From Angiostrongylus vasorum (Eukaryota > Nematoda > Chromadorea > Rhabditida > Metastrongylidae), in assembly GCA_018806985.1 (NCBI GenBank), contig JADANN010000288.1, positions 62,001 through 126,000 on the forward strand: a stretch of DNA of 64,000 nt, in the 5' to 3' direction. Position numbers and translations under genes: made by a program. Below the pieces are notes generated by a model. It saw only the letters and a list, made by a program, of their open reading frames with translations, made no database searches and was not told the origin of the DNA. Every line of letters begins with the position of its first letter. The first letter of the stretch is position 1. Positions 34,346 through 46,539 of the stretch are shown here, one piece after another.

Positions 34346-34434
34346 TCTAGCATTCGAACGAGAACTGTTGTTTAATCAAATACAAAAGAAAAACACATCC
34401 GACATTTATTTCTCAGCAAACTATTGTGGAGATC

Positions 34435-34835
34435 CTTCTATTCTTGTTGAGTAAACACGAGGTGTTATTTTCTTTGTTCAACAACAAACTGACGTTTCGG
34501 GGGATTTCTGCCTGCCTAAGAAAGGTCAAGTGCTATGAGAACACTGTGCAGTTGTCTCCACGTGACATACTGAGTGGAAGACTCGTAGAAAACGGTGAGT
34601 GTGCAAACAAGCTACTCTGTGCTCAATGTGATTAAAATCTTGGTTTGACATTTTATCTATTTGGTTATGGAAGCGTTTGGCTGGGCAGCTCGCTATCAGC
34701 TTGACTTTTCCAGGCTCTGAAAAAAGGCGAAATCGGCCGAAACGTCAGTTTGTTCATGAAAAAAGAATAAGATAACACCTCGTGTTTGCTCAATAAAAAA
34801 TAAAAAAAATTATACGATCAATGTCGAGGTTAACA
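34435..34835. mobile_element. PLE-derived inverted-repeat element
   Basis: The left end GTTGAGTAAACACGAGGTG with AACAAACTGACGTTTCGG is the inverse of the right end, which has GCCGAAACGTCAGTTTGTTC and CACCTCGTGTTTGCTCAAT. About 200 bp lie between the arms. It is followed by the family flank AATGTCGAGGTTAACAG. Confidence 0.75.
34713..34750 (+). ncRNA. hammerhead-like motif
   Basis: GGCT, CTGAAAA (one core change), GGC/GCC stem II, GAAA, CGTC, then AGTT, so stem I is weakened. Confidence 0.45.
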
Positions 34836-34969
34836 GAAACTCGGTCGTGGGAATTATTACAGAAGTATTGATGAGTTCTTTCCCTATGCTCACCATTGTG
34901 CTACACTTTTAACATTGCTCGCCCATGTATTACTCTGTACGGCTGTTCTCCACCAATTAATTGGAATAT

Positions 34970-35125
34970 TCGCAAAGAATAAAACGAAGGCGAAACCGTC
35001 GAAACGTCACCTATCGTATGCTAATGAATTCTATAATACCAGTCTCCTGTTTGCTTATCGAAGCAAAAACAGTGAATTATCAATCAATGCCGAGGTTAAT
35101 AGAAAGTCGGTCATGGGATTTGCTA
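34970..35125 (+). repeat. PLE-derived arm, 5'-truncated
   Basis: It begins inside the ribozyme core (GAAGGCGAAACCGTCGAAAC, then GTCACC). It continues through ATACCAGTCTCCTGTTTGC to the flank ATGCCGAGGTTAATAGAAAG. Confidence 0.65.
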
Positions 35126-35433
35126 CACTTTTAACACTTTCTGTATTTAGCAAAACACTATATGAACAATTGTTCCGTCCTTCATCCTCTTTTCCTTCAG
35201 TTGCTAGTTAGTCTAGCAATTTCTATGACGTGTGTTCATTTCAACGTATCTTATTTTACAACAATTATATAACGTTTTGACTTCAGAGATGCTCGTTTGG
35301 GCTTTTCTACTCATCTCAATAATTTTGTGCGATGGAAGACCACCAGTATCTGTTAGTTGTTGAACTTGCTTTGCCTATCTAGCATTTTCTTTAACTTTTT
35401 CCATGATTTGATATTTTTGTCTTTCCTTTCATT

Positions 35434-35673
35434 GTACTTGGATACTTGGATGGCCCGCCTTCACTGGTTTTGCGGGCCCCAGCATAGTCTCCATTTTTCG
35501 GAGATTTGCTGGTTTAGCCATTGTCATCCCTGGAAGCCCGAGATCAGCCTGGCCAAAGTCTGCCTTAGTTCCTCACCACCACAGGTAGGCGCACCCCTTG
35601 TGGATCAGAGGGAGATTTGTCACCATACGACTTAAACTGATACCAGAACGGTGGTGGATCCTGGTATAGCTTA
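35434..35673 (+). mobile_element. family C, 3'-truncated
   Basis: TACTTGGATACTTGGATGGC through GCGGGCCCCAGCATAG to ACGGTGGTGGATCCTGG. The last 150 bp of the consensus are missing. Confidence 0.8.
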
Positions 35674-35781
35674 TTTATGCACTAAATATAGATGACATTG
35701 GAAAGATCAAAAAAACTCCTCGTTCGTACTTGGTTTTCCTTGTGCTTTTTTCCTCATGATCATCACTATTTCTCTTTCCAG

Positions 35782-35946
35782 GTAGATGAAGTAAAAGAAG
35801 AAGAGCTGTCACCAGAAATCGAGTACTTTGACGATTTTCTACCGTGGTTCTACAATTCGACAAAATTTCGAGAAGATTTACTTTACGAAAAGAAAAAGTA
35901 TCTGAGCAGTATACGTCAGCAACACAGAAAACTCCGTGTACTTTGA
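35782..35946 (+). CDS. terminal exon of an unidentified gene
   Basis: A strong acceptor (TATTTCTCTTTCCAG) precedes 54 codons: VDEVKEEELSPEIEYFDDFL, then PWFYNSTKFREDLLYEKKK, YLSSIRQQHRKLRVL and TGA. The exon begins in phase 0. An AATAAA at 36085-36090 could be the polyadenylation signal. The start is acidic and the end basic and helical. Upstream exons must lie to the left, beyond the family C and PLE repeats; I could not identify them. Family unknown. Confidence 0.5.
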   Translation, partial: VDEVKEEELSPEIEYFDDFLPWFYNSTKFREDLLYEKKKYLSSIRQQHRKLRVL

Positions 35947-35949
35947 ACG

Positions 35950-36755
35950 TGCGTGATCGATTCAGATAAAATGTCTCTTTTTTTGTACTCAAGAAAAAAA
36001 TACGTGTTTTACTTCATATTTTGTTATCTGTATGAACAAACTAGATCCTATCGATTTTCATCAACCTTGTATTTTTCATAGGGAAATAAAATGTTGTCTC
36101 TCTCTTTTTTCGTTCTTTTTTTCTATACCCTAGTAATTTTCTCATTAACATTAAAAACGTTGATGGCCGCTCTAACCACAGCTCAATCAAGAATATACAT
36201 GTGGCAGCACTCATAGCAAGAAAACACTCACTAGCTTTTAAGTTTTCGAGACATAAGAAACCCATAGCATTACTCAAGGATTGCACCATAATCATGAATG
36301 AACTTTGCTGATGGGATCACTACCGCAGTGGAAAGAACATAGCATCACATGGCTTCTGCTTTCCTTCCTCCGAACTCATAAGAGTCAAGGCATACCAGCA
36401 ATGACGCTCTCACAACACTCTGCAAATAGTACGTCGAGATTCCTGGTAAATCAGGACATTACAAGTGCAATCGAAATAGTTTTTAGATCACATAATGTTG
36501 GAGAAGAGCAGTAATCCAGGTGTCTTGATATCCTAATGAAAACTACTAAGTTGATGCGTAAATATTTTGGGTTTTCAAACCATGACAACAATTGATATAC
36601 ATCCCACCATTTAGTAAGTCCATCCAGTCTTATACTGTCCGGTAATTCTCGAAGACGTCAATCGTAGATTGACAGTTTAGACTAACGTAAACAACTGATG
36701 ACAAAGTCCAGTACATGAACAGCTACCCCAGTATAAAGAAGATTTACTAAGTTAT
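35950..36755. other. stretch without recognised repeats
   Basis: It contains the possible 3' UTR of the 35782 exon, then unassigned AT-rich sequence. ORFs at 36041-36295 (minus) and 36305-36514 (plus) lack support. Confidence 0.35.
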
Positions 36756-36759
36756 TAGG

Positions 36760-36995
36760 ACTCTTCAACTACAGCCTCAGCTTAACTGGGTTCAATGGCG
36801 ATTTGTGCTCCCCAGATCAATCCCGCTGGAGGGTGATTGCTGACAACAGCGTTAGGTAGAAAACTAGTAGAGAGAAACACAAAAGAAGGACCTCCGTAGT
36901 GCAATGTGTAATACGCGCGCCCCCGGAAAGGGTAGTCGTAGCTCGATCTGACCCGTTGTCTAAGTTTTGCGATTATCTCAGCATCGTTATGGTCA
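36760..36995 (+). repeat. family D element
   Basis: ACTACAGCCTCAGCTTAACT, CCCCAGATCAATCCCGC, then the tRNA-like core GTAGTGCAATGTG and GTAGCTCGATCTGACC, ending TCTCAGCATCGTTATGG. Confidence 0.7.
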
Positions 36996-36999
36996 AGTC

Positions 37000-37635
37000 A
37001 TCAGGAGCATTTGAATGTGAAAGCAAAAAAAGACTTTCTCAACCCCTCCTCTACTTGTGCAAGTCGTCCACCCATTTTACCGAAGAAAGTCGCACACTCA
37101 CACTAAAAGCGCCCGCTATTATTTCCACGGTGGAGCGAGATCACGCTACTAATTGCCTTACTGGCTTTGAAATGACACCAACGATCAGCTATCAACTCAA
37201 GAACAAATGTGTAATCTCCGCAATAGTCCACAATAGCCTCTGGTACTACAAACGACAATAATAGTGTCGAGATTCGTAATGCCAGTTGATTTCTTAAGTA
37301 CCACTACGACAACTATAGCCATTACAAGCAATTTCTTCTATAGTACCCTGATTCGATTAACAACTTTGCAGAAAGTGGAAGTGCCGAAATATGCTTAAAT
37401 GACCTAAGGTCTACATGAAATGCTAACTCGTCCAATCATAATCTCATATTTTTTCGATTTCGTGGGAGTTCTAGAACGTAAAAAAGTCGTTGAATCTTCA
37501 AAAAAAAAGGTTTTTTCTTGTACGTAATTCATTAATTTCAAACCGACTACATTATTAGGAAAGTGAAAACATACTGGAGACCTTTTAGAGTTTTTAGGGC
37601 CTTTTTCTTCGTTTCATTTAACGAAAATACTTGAT
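37000..37635. other. stretch without recognised features
   Basis: A 120-codon plus ORF (36899-37261) begins inside the family D copy and has no other support. Confidence 0.4.
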
Positions 37636-37639
37636 TTTA

Positions 37640-38035
37640 TAGGAAATTCAACCACAACGTTGCTGATATATTTTCAAAACTCCGGATCGCCAGTGTCTGC
37701 GGTGGGGAACGAAGGCTGAAAATGAAAAGTAAAACATTGTGTTTTCAACTACAGCCTCAGCTTAACTGGTTTCAGTGCCGACGTGGTCTCCCCAGATCAA
37801 TCCCGTCGACGGATGATTGCTGATGGCACTGAACGATAGAACTAGCTGAGAGACAGGCGAAACGAAGGGCCAGCACGGTGTGGTGGTGAACGCGTTAGTC
37901 CCCGGAAAGGGTAATAGCGCGTTCGTTCCCTCAACACAAACACCTGCGGCTAGGAGATTTTACAAATATCTCAGCAACGTTGTGGTTGCATTTGGCTTTA
38001 CACTCTGCAGCAAAAGTTATAGTAGGCAGAAAATA
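37640..38035 (+). mobile_element. family D element with short inverted 5' piece
   Basis: A short minus piece (ACCACAACGTTGCTG to TCTGCGGTGGGGAACG) is followed by a long plus copy from CTACAGCCTCAGC to AAGTTATAGTAGGCAG. It looks like an incomplete version of the palindromes at 7010 and 18040. Confidence 0.7.
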
Positions 38036-38039
38036 AAAA

Positions 38040-38600
38040 AGTAAAACATTTGATTTTGTAGTTTCTCCTATCAAAATCTGTCTGCGTAAAGCACAGAACT
38101 TTCTAAAATGGGACATTAAGGATATCCAGAAACTCTCGTTTACTCTTAATGGCATTGAAAAGAAGTAGATTGGTGAGGTTATGGTAGCTAAAAACGTCGG
38201 CTCATGGATAACTACACACATCGCGCAAAAAAAAACTGGTAAAATTATATGCAGTACAAAAAATAGTTCATGGCGACAAAGCCAGGTTGATAGATATGAG
38301 CCATATAAGGCTCATATTTCCGACGAAACGTGAGTATTCGCTAATTGCAAAGCGCAGAATAAAGGACATCATTGTCGTTGTTCTTAGAAACCTTATAGGA
38401 TCATAGAAACAGGAGGAAATCATCAAATAGGAAGTTGTTCATAAGATTTTCTATAGATTTAAAGAAAAAACCTGAAATAATCCAACAGCCCTCAGTGGTT
38501 AATCATAGCGGACACACTTGAAAAAAGAACCTTATTGTCTTTTTTTCCATCCACAGAAATATTTTTTCAGAAGTTGCCGTCGAAATAAGAGATAAAAAGG
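38040..38600. other. stretch without recognised features
   Basis: No repeat family or supported exon. Confidence 0.4.
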
Positions 38601-38604
38601 ATGG

Positions 38605-38873
38605 AGCTCTCGACAATGATCAATCCTTGAGGGATGCGCCATGCATTCGACTTCATTAAGTATCGTTGTAGGTGACTGAATGCATATCTGGCCGTTACAG
38701 TGATTCGTGGTGGCTACCGATATGTCGAGCCAGTGCTGCTATCCTCTCAGAAAAGTCTAGTACCAATTTGCCCACCCCCGGCGGCAAGGAGGGCTTGGTG
38801 GGTCATGGGCGCGGTGATCGACTCCACGTTCGTGTCGCAGTGGCGCCTCCAACCACTGCGCCACACGCGCCCT
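38605..38873 (-). mobile_element. SINE-B
   Basis: Minus-oriented from GAGCTCTCGACAATGATC to CGCCACACGCGCCC. Sequences like ATAAAAGATG occur on both sides and may be the target duplication. Confidence 0.8.
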
Positions 38874-39287
38874 ATAAAAGATGCAATAGAATAAAATATA
38901 AAATGAAAAGAAATAAGCACTGAAATTGAGCTGCTCAGCTCAAGTGGATTCAACATCAACAGCAGCTTCGACGTTAATCTCCTAATAGATAAAAAAGACT
39001 CGTTTAGTTGCTCAGTTGTAAAGATATGTGGAATTTTTTTTGGAAATATTTGACGTGAACAACATCCTCGTTTCCGATGAAATTCCAACAGCGAATTTTA
39101 AAAGAAACTGTCAGCAACCTTCACCTCATCATCACCTTAAACTCACGTGTATTTACAAAAAAAAAGGAATTTGGTCACGTGAACAATTGTAAAAAATAAC
39201 TCGAAAATCACGTGGATGGCTCCATAGATAAGCTCACGACTTCAATATCGCCATTTTTAATCGGATTTTACGATTTCTTTTTATCAG

Positions 39288-40349
39288 GTTTCATCAACTC
39301 TATCCAGCTTACCCCCAGTGGTTCTGTGCTAAGCATAAGTGGACCGTCCTCCATTTCACTCTCTTACAAGTGTACACCTATTGAAGTGATTGAGTTCGTC
39401 CCCCTGGATCGATTCGTCTAAGAGATTAACGATCTGCAGACCTGCTTCCTTATTACCACAACTTCGAAAAGTGGTTGAACGTAATTTTTTTTCCTAGAGT
39501 GTTGAAAAAATTCCGCAGTTTTCAGGATTTCACTAGATCCTTTTTTTCATAGGACATTTGTGGTCGTCCCGAGTGAGACGGAAGTTCGTTGTTTTAAGAG
39601 GATCCAGCATTCTTTCAGGAACAGCAAAAATTGCGACGCCAATGACGACGACCCGACTGTGAAGAGCAGTGAATTCAGTCTTACCTTAGCTTCTAAAAAA
39701 TCCGGTTTGCAGTATGGTAAACAATCATTTCGCCATCAATTCCGAATTGCGTTGAGCTTCGGTATGGATAATTAAGCTTCCGTTCTATTTATGAGCTTTC
39801 ACGATATTGTTAGAAATCTTTATTTTGGCTTCTTTCGGAGCATTCGCCTTCATCACAGTCACGGTAATTCGAGCAGTAATGTTAATATTAATGACACTGC
39901 TGTAAGATTGATTGTTACCAAAGGAGCGAATTCGGTCGACAATCGCCCAATGACCGTCCTGTATCCTGGAGAACTAGCGGATGACATCAGGTCACCTTAG
40001 CGCGGCTAGAGTCATGACGGCCTGGAAGAGAACATTACATGACGGAACAACTGCTGTTGAGGCGAAACTACCGAAACGATAGCCATCATGAAGACTTGTT
40101 AAAACTTCGGGTATGCTCATCAATGAACAAGAACTAATCTGTTATTTCATCCTGTTTGTTTTTCATTCATATCGAAATTCACCATGCAATTCATTGAATA
40201 AGCATTGTGCTTCCTTTAGTTTTCTATATATGAATCTATTTGCTACTTGTCAGTTGACTGAAGAACGGTCTAACATGTTGGCCATTCTTGATAAGTATTG
40301 GTTCATTGATCGACAATACGAACAGTTGGAATCGATCAATACAACTTAG
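39288..40349 (+). CDS. multi-exon gene 3' end, protein with a C-terminal membrane segment
   Basis: Four exons with matching phases: 39288-39371 (after TTTCTTTTTATCAG; HQLYPAYPQWFCAKHKWTVL; ends phase 2), 39553-39716 (after TTTTTTTCATAG; VVVPSETEVRCFKRIQHSF and KSSEFSLTLASKKSGLQY; ends phase 1), 39814-39863 (IFILASFGAFAFITVT; ends phase 0 before GTAATT) and 40254-40349 (after GCTACTTGTCAG; LTEERSNMLAILDKYWFIDR to TAG). The third exon is a 16-residue hydrophobic segment followed by a charged tail, so a membrane anchor with a short cytoplasmic end is plausible. The first exon is least certain because a second frame is open to TAA 39421. A frame at about 40375-40620 (DDNRRRRSGYGFSAF) is also open but does not connect in phase. 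Family not recognised. Confidence 0.55.
40020..40130 (+). repeat. PLE-derived arm, very degraded
   Basis: GAGGCGAAACTACCGAAACG, ATAGCCATCATG and GGGTATGCTCATCAATGAAC recall the plus arm. It lies inside the last intron of the gene at 39288-40349. Confidence 0.35.
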
Positions 40350-40695
40350 GCCTCTTTTTGGGTTGTCTTCAACAGAATTTTTCATACTATCAACATTAAG
40401 TCGCGAAGCGCAATGTAATGGAACAGATGACAATCGCCGACGGCGAAGTGGCTACGGTTTCAGTGCCTTTCCAAGGTCACCCAACAAGCTTTTGGAAATC
40501 GATAAATCGATAACGCACTCTGCTGACGTCTTTTTTTATTTATATTCTGTAAGTCCCTTTGCTTTGCAAATTCACGTTTTAATTGGCTTCATCAGTCCAT
40601 TTATTAAGCATGAATCTAGATAATGGATGAAAGTGACTTATATATGTGGTAAATTATATACGACCTCAGATTTTAAGGAATTATATATTTACACC
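40350..40695. other. 3' flank of the 39288-40349 gene with an unexplained open frame
   Basis: After an acceptor-like GTTGTCTTCAACAG (40374) a frame stays open to 40623 and looks coding at 40400-40540. It may be an alternative end or part of another gene. Confidence 0.3.
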
Positions 40696-40699
40696 AAGT

Positions 40700-40835
40700 A
40701 AGAGCATGCAATCACAAAGATGCTGAGATACTCGCAAAAATTCTACGCGGGGGCCAAATCAAACCACGATTTCCCTTTCTAGGCGCTCGCGCATTACACA
40801 CTGCACCACGGAGGCCCTTGCTCTGAGGCAGAAAT
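40700..40835 (-). repeat. family D arm
   Basis: Minus-oriented: AAAGATGCTGAGATACTCG, the B-box complement CAAATCAAACCACG, ACTGCACCACGGAGGCCC. Confidence 0.65.
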
Positions 40836-40999
40836 TAAACTTTAACATTAAAGGCATGCATTTTGCAAGGTTAAGAGTGTTACATTTTAACATTTGAAAG
40901 TACCAGATCTCTCTGAAAAGTTTTTCGAGTTTTAACGAAATTTTTTTTGATTACATTCAATAACTAGAATTAGCTGTAAACATAAACAAACTATCACCT

Positions 41000-43860
41000 G
41001 TACCACCTGTGGTCTAGTTGATCGTCGAGTGACTCGAGCGGGCGCCAGTAAATCTTCCATTTTTTCCCTGTCGCGTGCGAGAGTAGCCCAGTGGGTTCTG
41101 CTCCGTTTCGGGACTTGTCGATCATCATATCTTTCTTTTAGAGCTTTTGTGAGAAACTACGTCCATCGCGTTAGAGGTCTTCCTGCACTACGCTTTGACA
41201 TCCCTAGAAATCTAGCCACCAACGGTTCTCGCTTTAACGGTTGTCGCTCATACACAATGCATATCTGACTCACCCCATTTTCGACATTTTGGCATACAGA
41301 ACGACATCTTTGATTTTTGATCGTTGACGTAGGTCGGAGCTTCGGATCCCATCCCTCACTTCTGTGAAACGGGATACTCCTAGCATCGTCCTTGAGCGTT
41401 CGATAACGTTGAGTGATCTTTCATCCTGCTTACGCAGCGACCAGGTTTCTGACGCATACGTTAGGGCAGGAAGTACCGTTGAGTTGAAAAGGTGGGCACG
41501 AAGTGGGGTGTTCCTTATTCTCTTCACTACATCCCTCGATGCTCCTGAAAGCTCCCCAAGCCGTTCATTCTGCTCAGCTCTGGAGCTAAGTCGTTCATCA
41601 TATTGATTTCCCGACCTAGATAGACATAAACTGGAGCATTCAGAGATATTCGTTCCATTGAACGTGAATGGGGCATACGAAACCAATCCGTTCATCATGA
41701 ACATCGTTTTTTGAGATTTAGTCGAAGACCAATCTTTCCACAGGCTTTATCAAAGTCGGCAAGCATACGTTCCGCTTGGCTAATGTTTAGCGTTATAAGG
41801 ACAATGTCATCAGCAAAGCGAAGGTGATGTAACTGCCGACCATCGATTTTCACTCCCATATTATCCCATTCCAATGTTCGCATGACGTTCTGCAGGGTGG
41901 CGATAAATAATTTTGGCGAGATGGTACCGGCTTACCTAACACCTCTTTTGACGTCAATTTTAATATCGTTGTAGAATGATGATATCTTGGTTGTGAAAGT
42001 TTTTGTACAACTCACGAAGAATCTTCATATACTGAGTAGGGAACTTCCTGACTATCAAGTGCTCCCATTACTGCTTCTGTCTCAACTGAGTCGAAGGCCT
42101 TCTTTAAATCGATGAAGGTGAGACAGAGCGGTCTTTTTGTACTCTCGCGATACTTCAATGAGCCTTGTTATCGTGTGGATGTGGTCCATCATACCAAATC
42201 CTTTTCGAAATCTTGCTTGCTCTCATGGCTGTCCTTCATCCAGTGTTCTGTCAATCCTGTTTAGGATGACTTGAGTGAAAAGTTTGTAGACGACAGACAT
42301 CAAGCAGACTGGACAATAGTTGCCGATATCGTGTAGGTCACCCTTCTTGAACAATCTTGCTGGTCTTCTACTGAGTAGGGACCTTGCATTCAGACAGGTA
42401 ACGTGTGAAGAGCCGAGTCAGTGTGTTTACGAGGACTGGCGGAAGGTTCTTCAGGTGTTCTGGTCTTATCCTGTCCGGACCTGATGCTGTTCCACTTTTT
42501 CACCGTCGAAATGGCATGTCGGATTTCGGAAGGGAGAACCGGTGGCACATCATATCCATCCTCCTTTGTTTCATATGACGGAAGGTGGACGTGGCTATCG
42601 AAAAGATCTGAGTAGTATTCGTGAATGGCTTTCTCCATTGCCTTTCTGGACGCTGTAACTGTTCCGTCTGGGCGTCGGAGTGCAATCATCTTGATCTTTA
42701 ATTGGCGAAGCTTCGGTGGGCTTTGCGAATGCTTTTTCCCAGCCTCTGCAGCTTCGACCATTACTGCTGCTCTTCTCTCTTTAAGATCTTCTTTTATCGC
42801 CTATCTGCACTGTTTTGCAAGTTAGGACGTTCGTTCCGGGTTCCCTACAGCTCGTGCGATTCCACGCTGGCGTGCGTATTAGCTCTAGTGTTTCTAGAGA
42901 CAGACGTCTCTTGGTGACTTTCGAACTCTCAGCTTTCATAGAGTTAACGTGAAGATGTTGAATGAGGCGATCGCATTCATCGTCGATGTTATCAACAACG
43001 GCATCTTTCCAACGGCCGACTAATGAATTGAATAAGTCCCAGTTTACGGTGGTTCCGATACCTCAGTTTTTTGAATTTAGCGGCTTTTTGTCTTTTCCTC
43101 GAGAAATAGAATCTTGCACGAAGGAGGCGGTGGTCTGATCCCGTGTGGAATTTTGGGACAACAGCGATATCGGTTAGGCAAAACCTTCTATTTACTATGA
43201 TGTGGTCTATTTCGTTATGGTACTCTCCATTGGGAGACTCCCACGTGCAGCGTTGAGGGTGGGGCTTCTGGAATTGCGAGCTACCATGGATGGTCCTGAT
43301 CGCCATGATAAACTCAAATAGCCGCTCTTTCTTCTAAGTCCAGTCTTGGCATTGAAATCTCCAATGATGATCCTGAAGAATATATGGTTTTCTCTGCAGA
43401 ACTTCTCCTAGTTCATATAGAACGCTTCGACTTCTTCTTCGTCATAGTTTGATATCGGTGCGTAAACGACGAAGATGTCAAAGCCGGTATTCATCCACAT
43501 CTTTTTAATCGTAAACGTCCGATTCGGGTTGTAAGCTGTTCGAATGAATCGATGTTCATGGACCAACTCGTGTTGACGAGAACGCCGACGCCGCCGACTC
43601 CGCTAATGTCGCATATTCCGAGGAACAGCTCTACTCCGGTGTCATAGACGGCGTTGAAAGGCTGGCGTCTTCTCGTCTTCGACAGGCCGATGTCGTCGTA
43701 CTTTATCCTTCTTGCTTGCTTGAGCAAGTCTTCTATCGAGGACTCGGATCCAAGTGTACGTGCATTGTAGGTACAGATCGTCACCATAGTTCTTTGTAAT
43801 CCAGGCAGCTTCCATAGACCCTGAGATTCTAGCAGCCTCTCCGTACTTGCCCTACCCAAC
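41000..43860 (-). pseudogene. endonuclease-reverse transcriptase, RTE-like
   Basis: The broken minus-strand ORFs keep the order of a non-LTR retrotransposon protein. The APE endonuclease start has TICTYNARTLGSE and GVGGVGVLVNTS (about 43780-43570). The endonuclease end has [11 protein letters not shown] and SDHRLL (43138 region). The RT linker reads SHVHLP and VLPSEIRHAI (about 42600-42500), and the RT active-site motif is HHLRFADDIVLIT (FADD at 41806-41817). The C-terminus reads NSTVLPALTYASETWSLRKQ and RTMLGVSRFTEVRDGIR (41500-41330). Further shifted remnants (ISRDVKA, RTRQGKN) run to about 41030. Multiple stops and frameshifts make it dead. When intact, such elements copy themselves by target-primed reverse transcription. 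Confidence 0.85.
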
Positions 43861-44130
43861 GCTGCGAAATTGTGGGCTCTTTCGGGGTTAGGGGAGTGAG
43901 GCCCGTCTTTTTTTTAACTGTGTTTAGCATTTTGATACCCACGTATAGCTTGCTGGGCACTAAACGTGAGGGCTGGGTATAACTCACGGGTAGCTTGCCA
44001 GACTCTCCCAGAGTGGACATGGAGCTTATTTGTTGGAGGCGACTCCTAACAGCCTCCCATATACTTCGCTGTCACTTGATTGCAGAATTTTGGCCGAATT
44101 GACTCGTAGAATACAATCCGCATAAGCGAG

Positions 44131-44284
<154 letters not shown>

Positions 44285-44509
44285 CATGAATACTCCTCGT
44301 AAATACAGAAAGTATGTCACAAATCACTGTAGCAGAAACAGTGAGTTCATCACCTGGGTCCACTTGCGTCTCAGGAAAGCAAAGGTCGCTTTTGGTCCCT
44401 ATTAACCCTCTAGCCGCCACCGGGGACGCGCAACGTAGCCTCGCGACTAACCGGCTCGAGATCCCCATATGAGGGAGATCCGTGGAACCGTGGGTAAACA
44501 AAGTAGGTG

Positions 44510-45335
44510 GTGAAATTTTCGGTAGACCTCGTTGGAAGCTACACTAATTTTATTTTATTATCCTGAGGATATCCGATTCATTTCATTTCGTTTCAACGTT
44601 TCAATACTGATTATTAGCCGCAAGGAAAAAATTTCACGAATAACTTCATCTCTACAACAATGTAGTAGCCAAATGATCGCTCCTGAAAAGAAAGACTGAT
44701 AACTCCGACAAAAAATCGTTAGTATCAAAAATTTTATACTAATACTTTAATCGTACTGTTCCTTTTCTCTGTCTTTCTCTTTCTCTCTCTCTCTCTCTCT
44801 CTCTAATGCAGAAAGAGAATGGTGTCCGTCTTTCTTTTTTTTCTCTTTTTCGAATCTTTTTTTCCTTTTTCCACATGAGCTTGTTTACCGGCAGACTTTG
44901 ACCGTGATCATAAGAAGCTACAAAAATCCTGCAGAAATCACAGAACCGTTGTCGTATGATATTAAAGAGATTTTTTTTTCAAAATGGCACTTCGCATTTC
45001 CATAAGTTAAATTTGGCTTATAAACCGCTTCAGTAACAAAACATAGTTGTGTTTCGTTTTGTCTTATTTGCTTGAAAAGAATAAAGTTTCCATTTCTTTT
45101 TTCTTTTCCGATTCTCTTCTCCTTTTCTACAAACTTATCTCCAATGTATTTAAATCGGGAAAATATGGGAAAGTTTCTTGGGCTTGCTAGGACACTTCTC
45201 TTCATTGCAAATAATAACATACGTTGTTATGAATCACCATTAGAATAATTTTCTTTGAAATTTTGCAGAAATCGATGACGTCATTCGAATGAGTGTCGCT
45301 AAAAAAGTCAATAAACTATTTTTCAAAATTCGATG
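44510..45335. other. AT-rich stretch with a (TC)n tract
   Basis: TC dinucleotide repeats at about 44770-44804 and several T-rich runs; nothing else recognised. Confidence 0.5.
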
Positions 45336-45440
45336 TTTTTTTTTCAATAAGCAGCTAAGAGATTGGTATTATAGAATTTGTTAGGATACAATAGCTGGTT
45401 TTCAAAGTGGATCTTAGGCTAAATAAACGTCTTTGTCTTG
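45335..45440 (-). repeat. PLE-derived terminal fragment
   Basis: TTTCAATAAGCAGC and GAGATTGGTATTATAGAA match the left end of the element at 22505; the rest is missing. Confidence 0.55.
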
Positions 45441-46535
45441 TGTTCATTGCATCCACTAAAACTTGTTGAAGTACTATTTTTCTCGCCTTTTTTTCACAAA
45501 AAATTTAAAAGCACTAGGCTAACGGATCGAATTTCACCTTCACCCACAGTGTCTGTAATCCCACTGTACATCGATTGGCTCGTACGGGTCTCACTAAGCC
45601 CCTTCGGTTTCCTATGGGCTTGCAAAGCTGCTTGTAGTGTTAGCACATCTTTCTTAAGGGACATCGATGGCATCACATATTTCATTTTAGACATTTTTTT
45701 CCACGAACTTTAGGATTTCTGGGTATTCGCGGAAGCTTCAGGACGGGGTTTTGACTTTAGGAGTATAAATAATCAAAAGGAACTTATGCTACATTCAGAT
45801 TTATTCAACAGATTCTATGTTGGCCATAATAGACATAGTTTCCACTGCTTTTCAATAAGACCTCCGTCGCTGAACGAAGTAGGTAGACCGAAAGTGTTTA
45901 AACAAGTTGCTTCTCCAGGTTTTTTATTATATTTATGTTGAACAACACTTTGGATATTTATTGATCTGTTTAAAGGCTTTTCGTATGATAAACGCTTACC
46001 GCATCGCTTATTCCAATTGATAGCATCAACTCACAATGATGATAAGGCGATAAATTATCGAAATTATTCTTGAAACTACTGAAATAAGAACTATTAAATG
46101 GATAATATTGCCATTATTTTCCTAAAGTGTCAAAGATTTTTGTTTTAATATAGGTCGGGTTTAATATAGGTCCATGTTCACCACTTTGTGAAGAATTTTT
46201 GACAGCGCAATAAATATGTTTTCCTAATGTTAGCTGATGTTTTAGCGGTTATCCTTTCACCATTATCAATTAGGCAGACAGATAGAGATAATATAGCTGG
46301 TAAGAAAAGCAGAGGATTATTTCTTAACAGATTATGGATTTACAAAAGAAGCAAACGCCAACTGATTCACAGTCGGCGGATTTCCTCGACTGCCAGCAGA
46401 CAGGCGGATTTCAGGCGCCACACCGTCATCTTAACGTCGTCCCAGATTCCTTACTGATTTCCTTAAGTCGTCAATTACTGATCTTTATTGATATACCCCA
46501 CGTTAGCGAGAATTTCTTTCAAATTTGATAAAAAA
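45440..46535. other. stretch without recognised features
   Basis: No repeat family or supported exon; short ORFs at 45438-45713 overlap on both strands. Confidence 0.4.
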
Positions 46536-46539
46536 AAGC

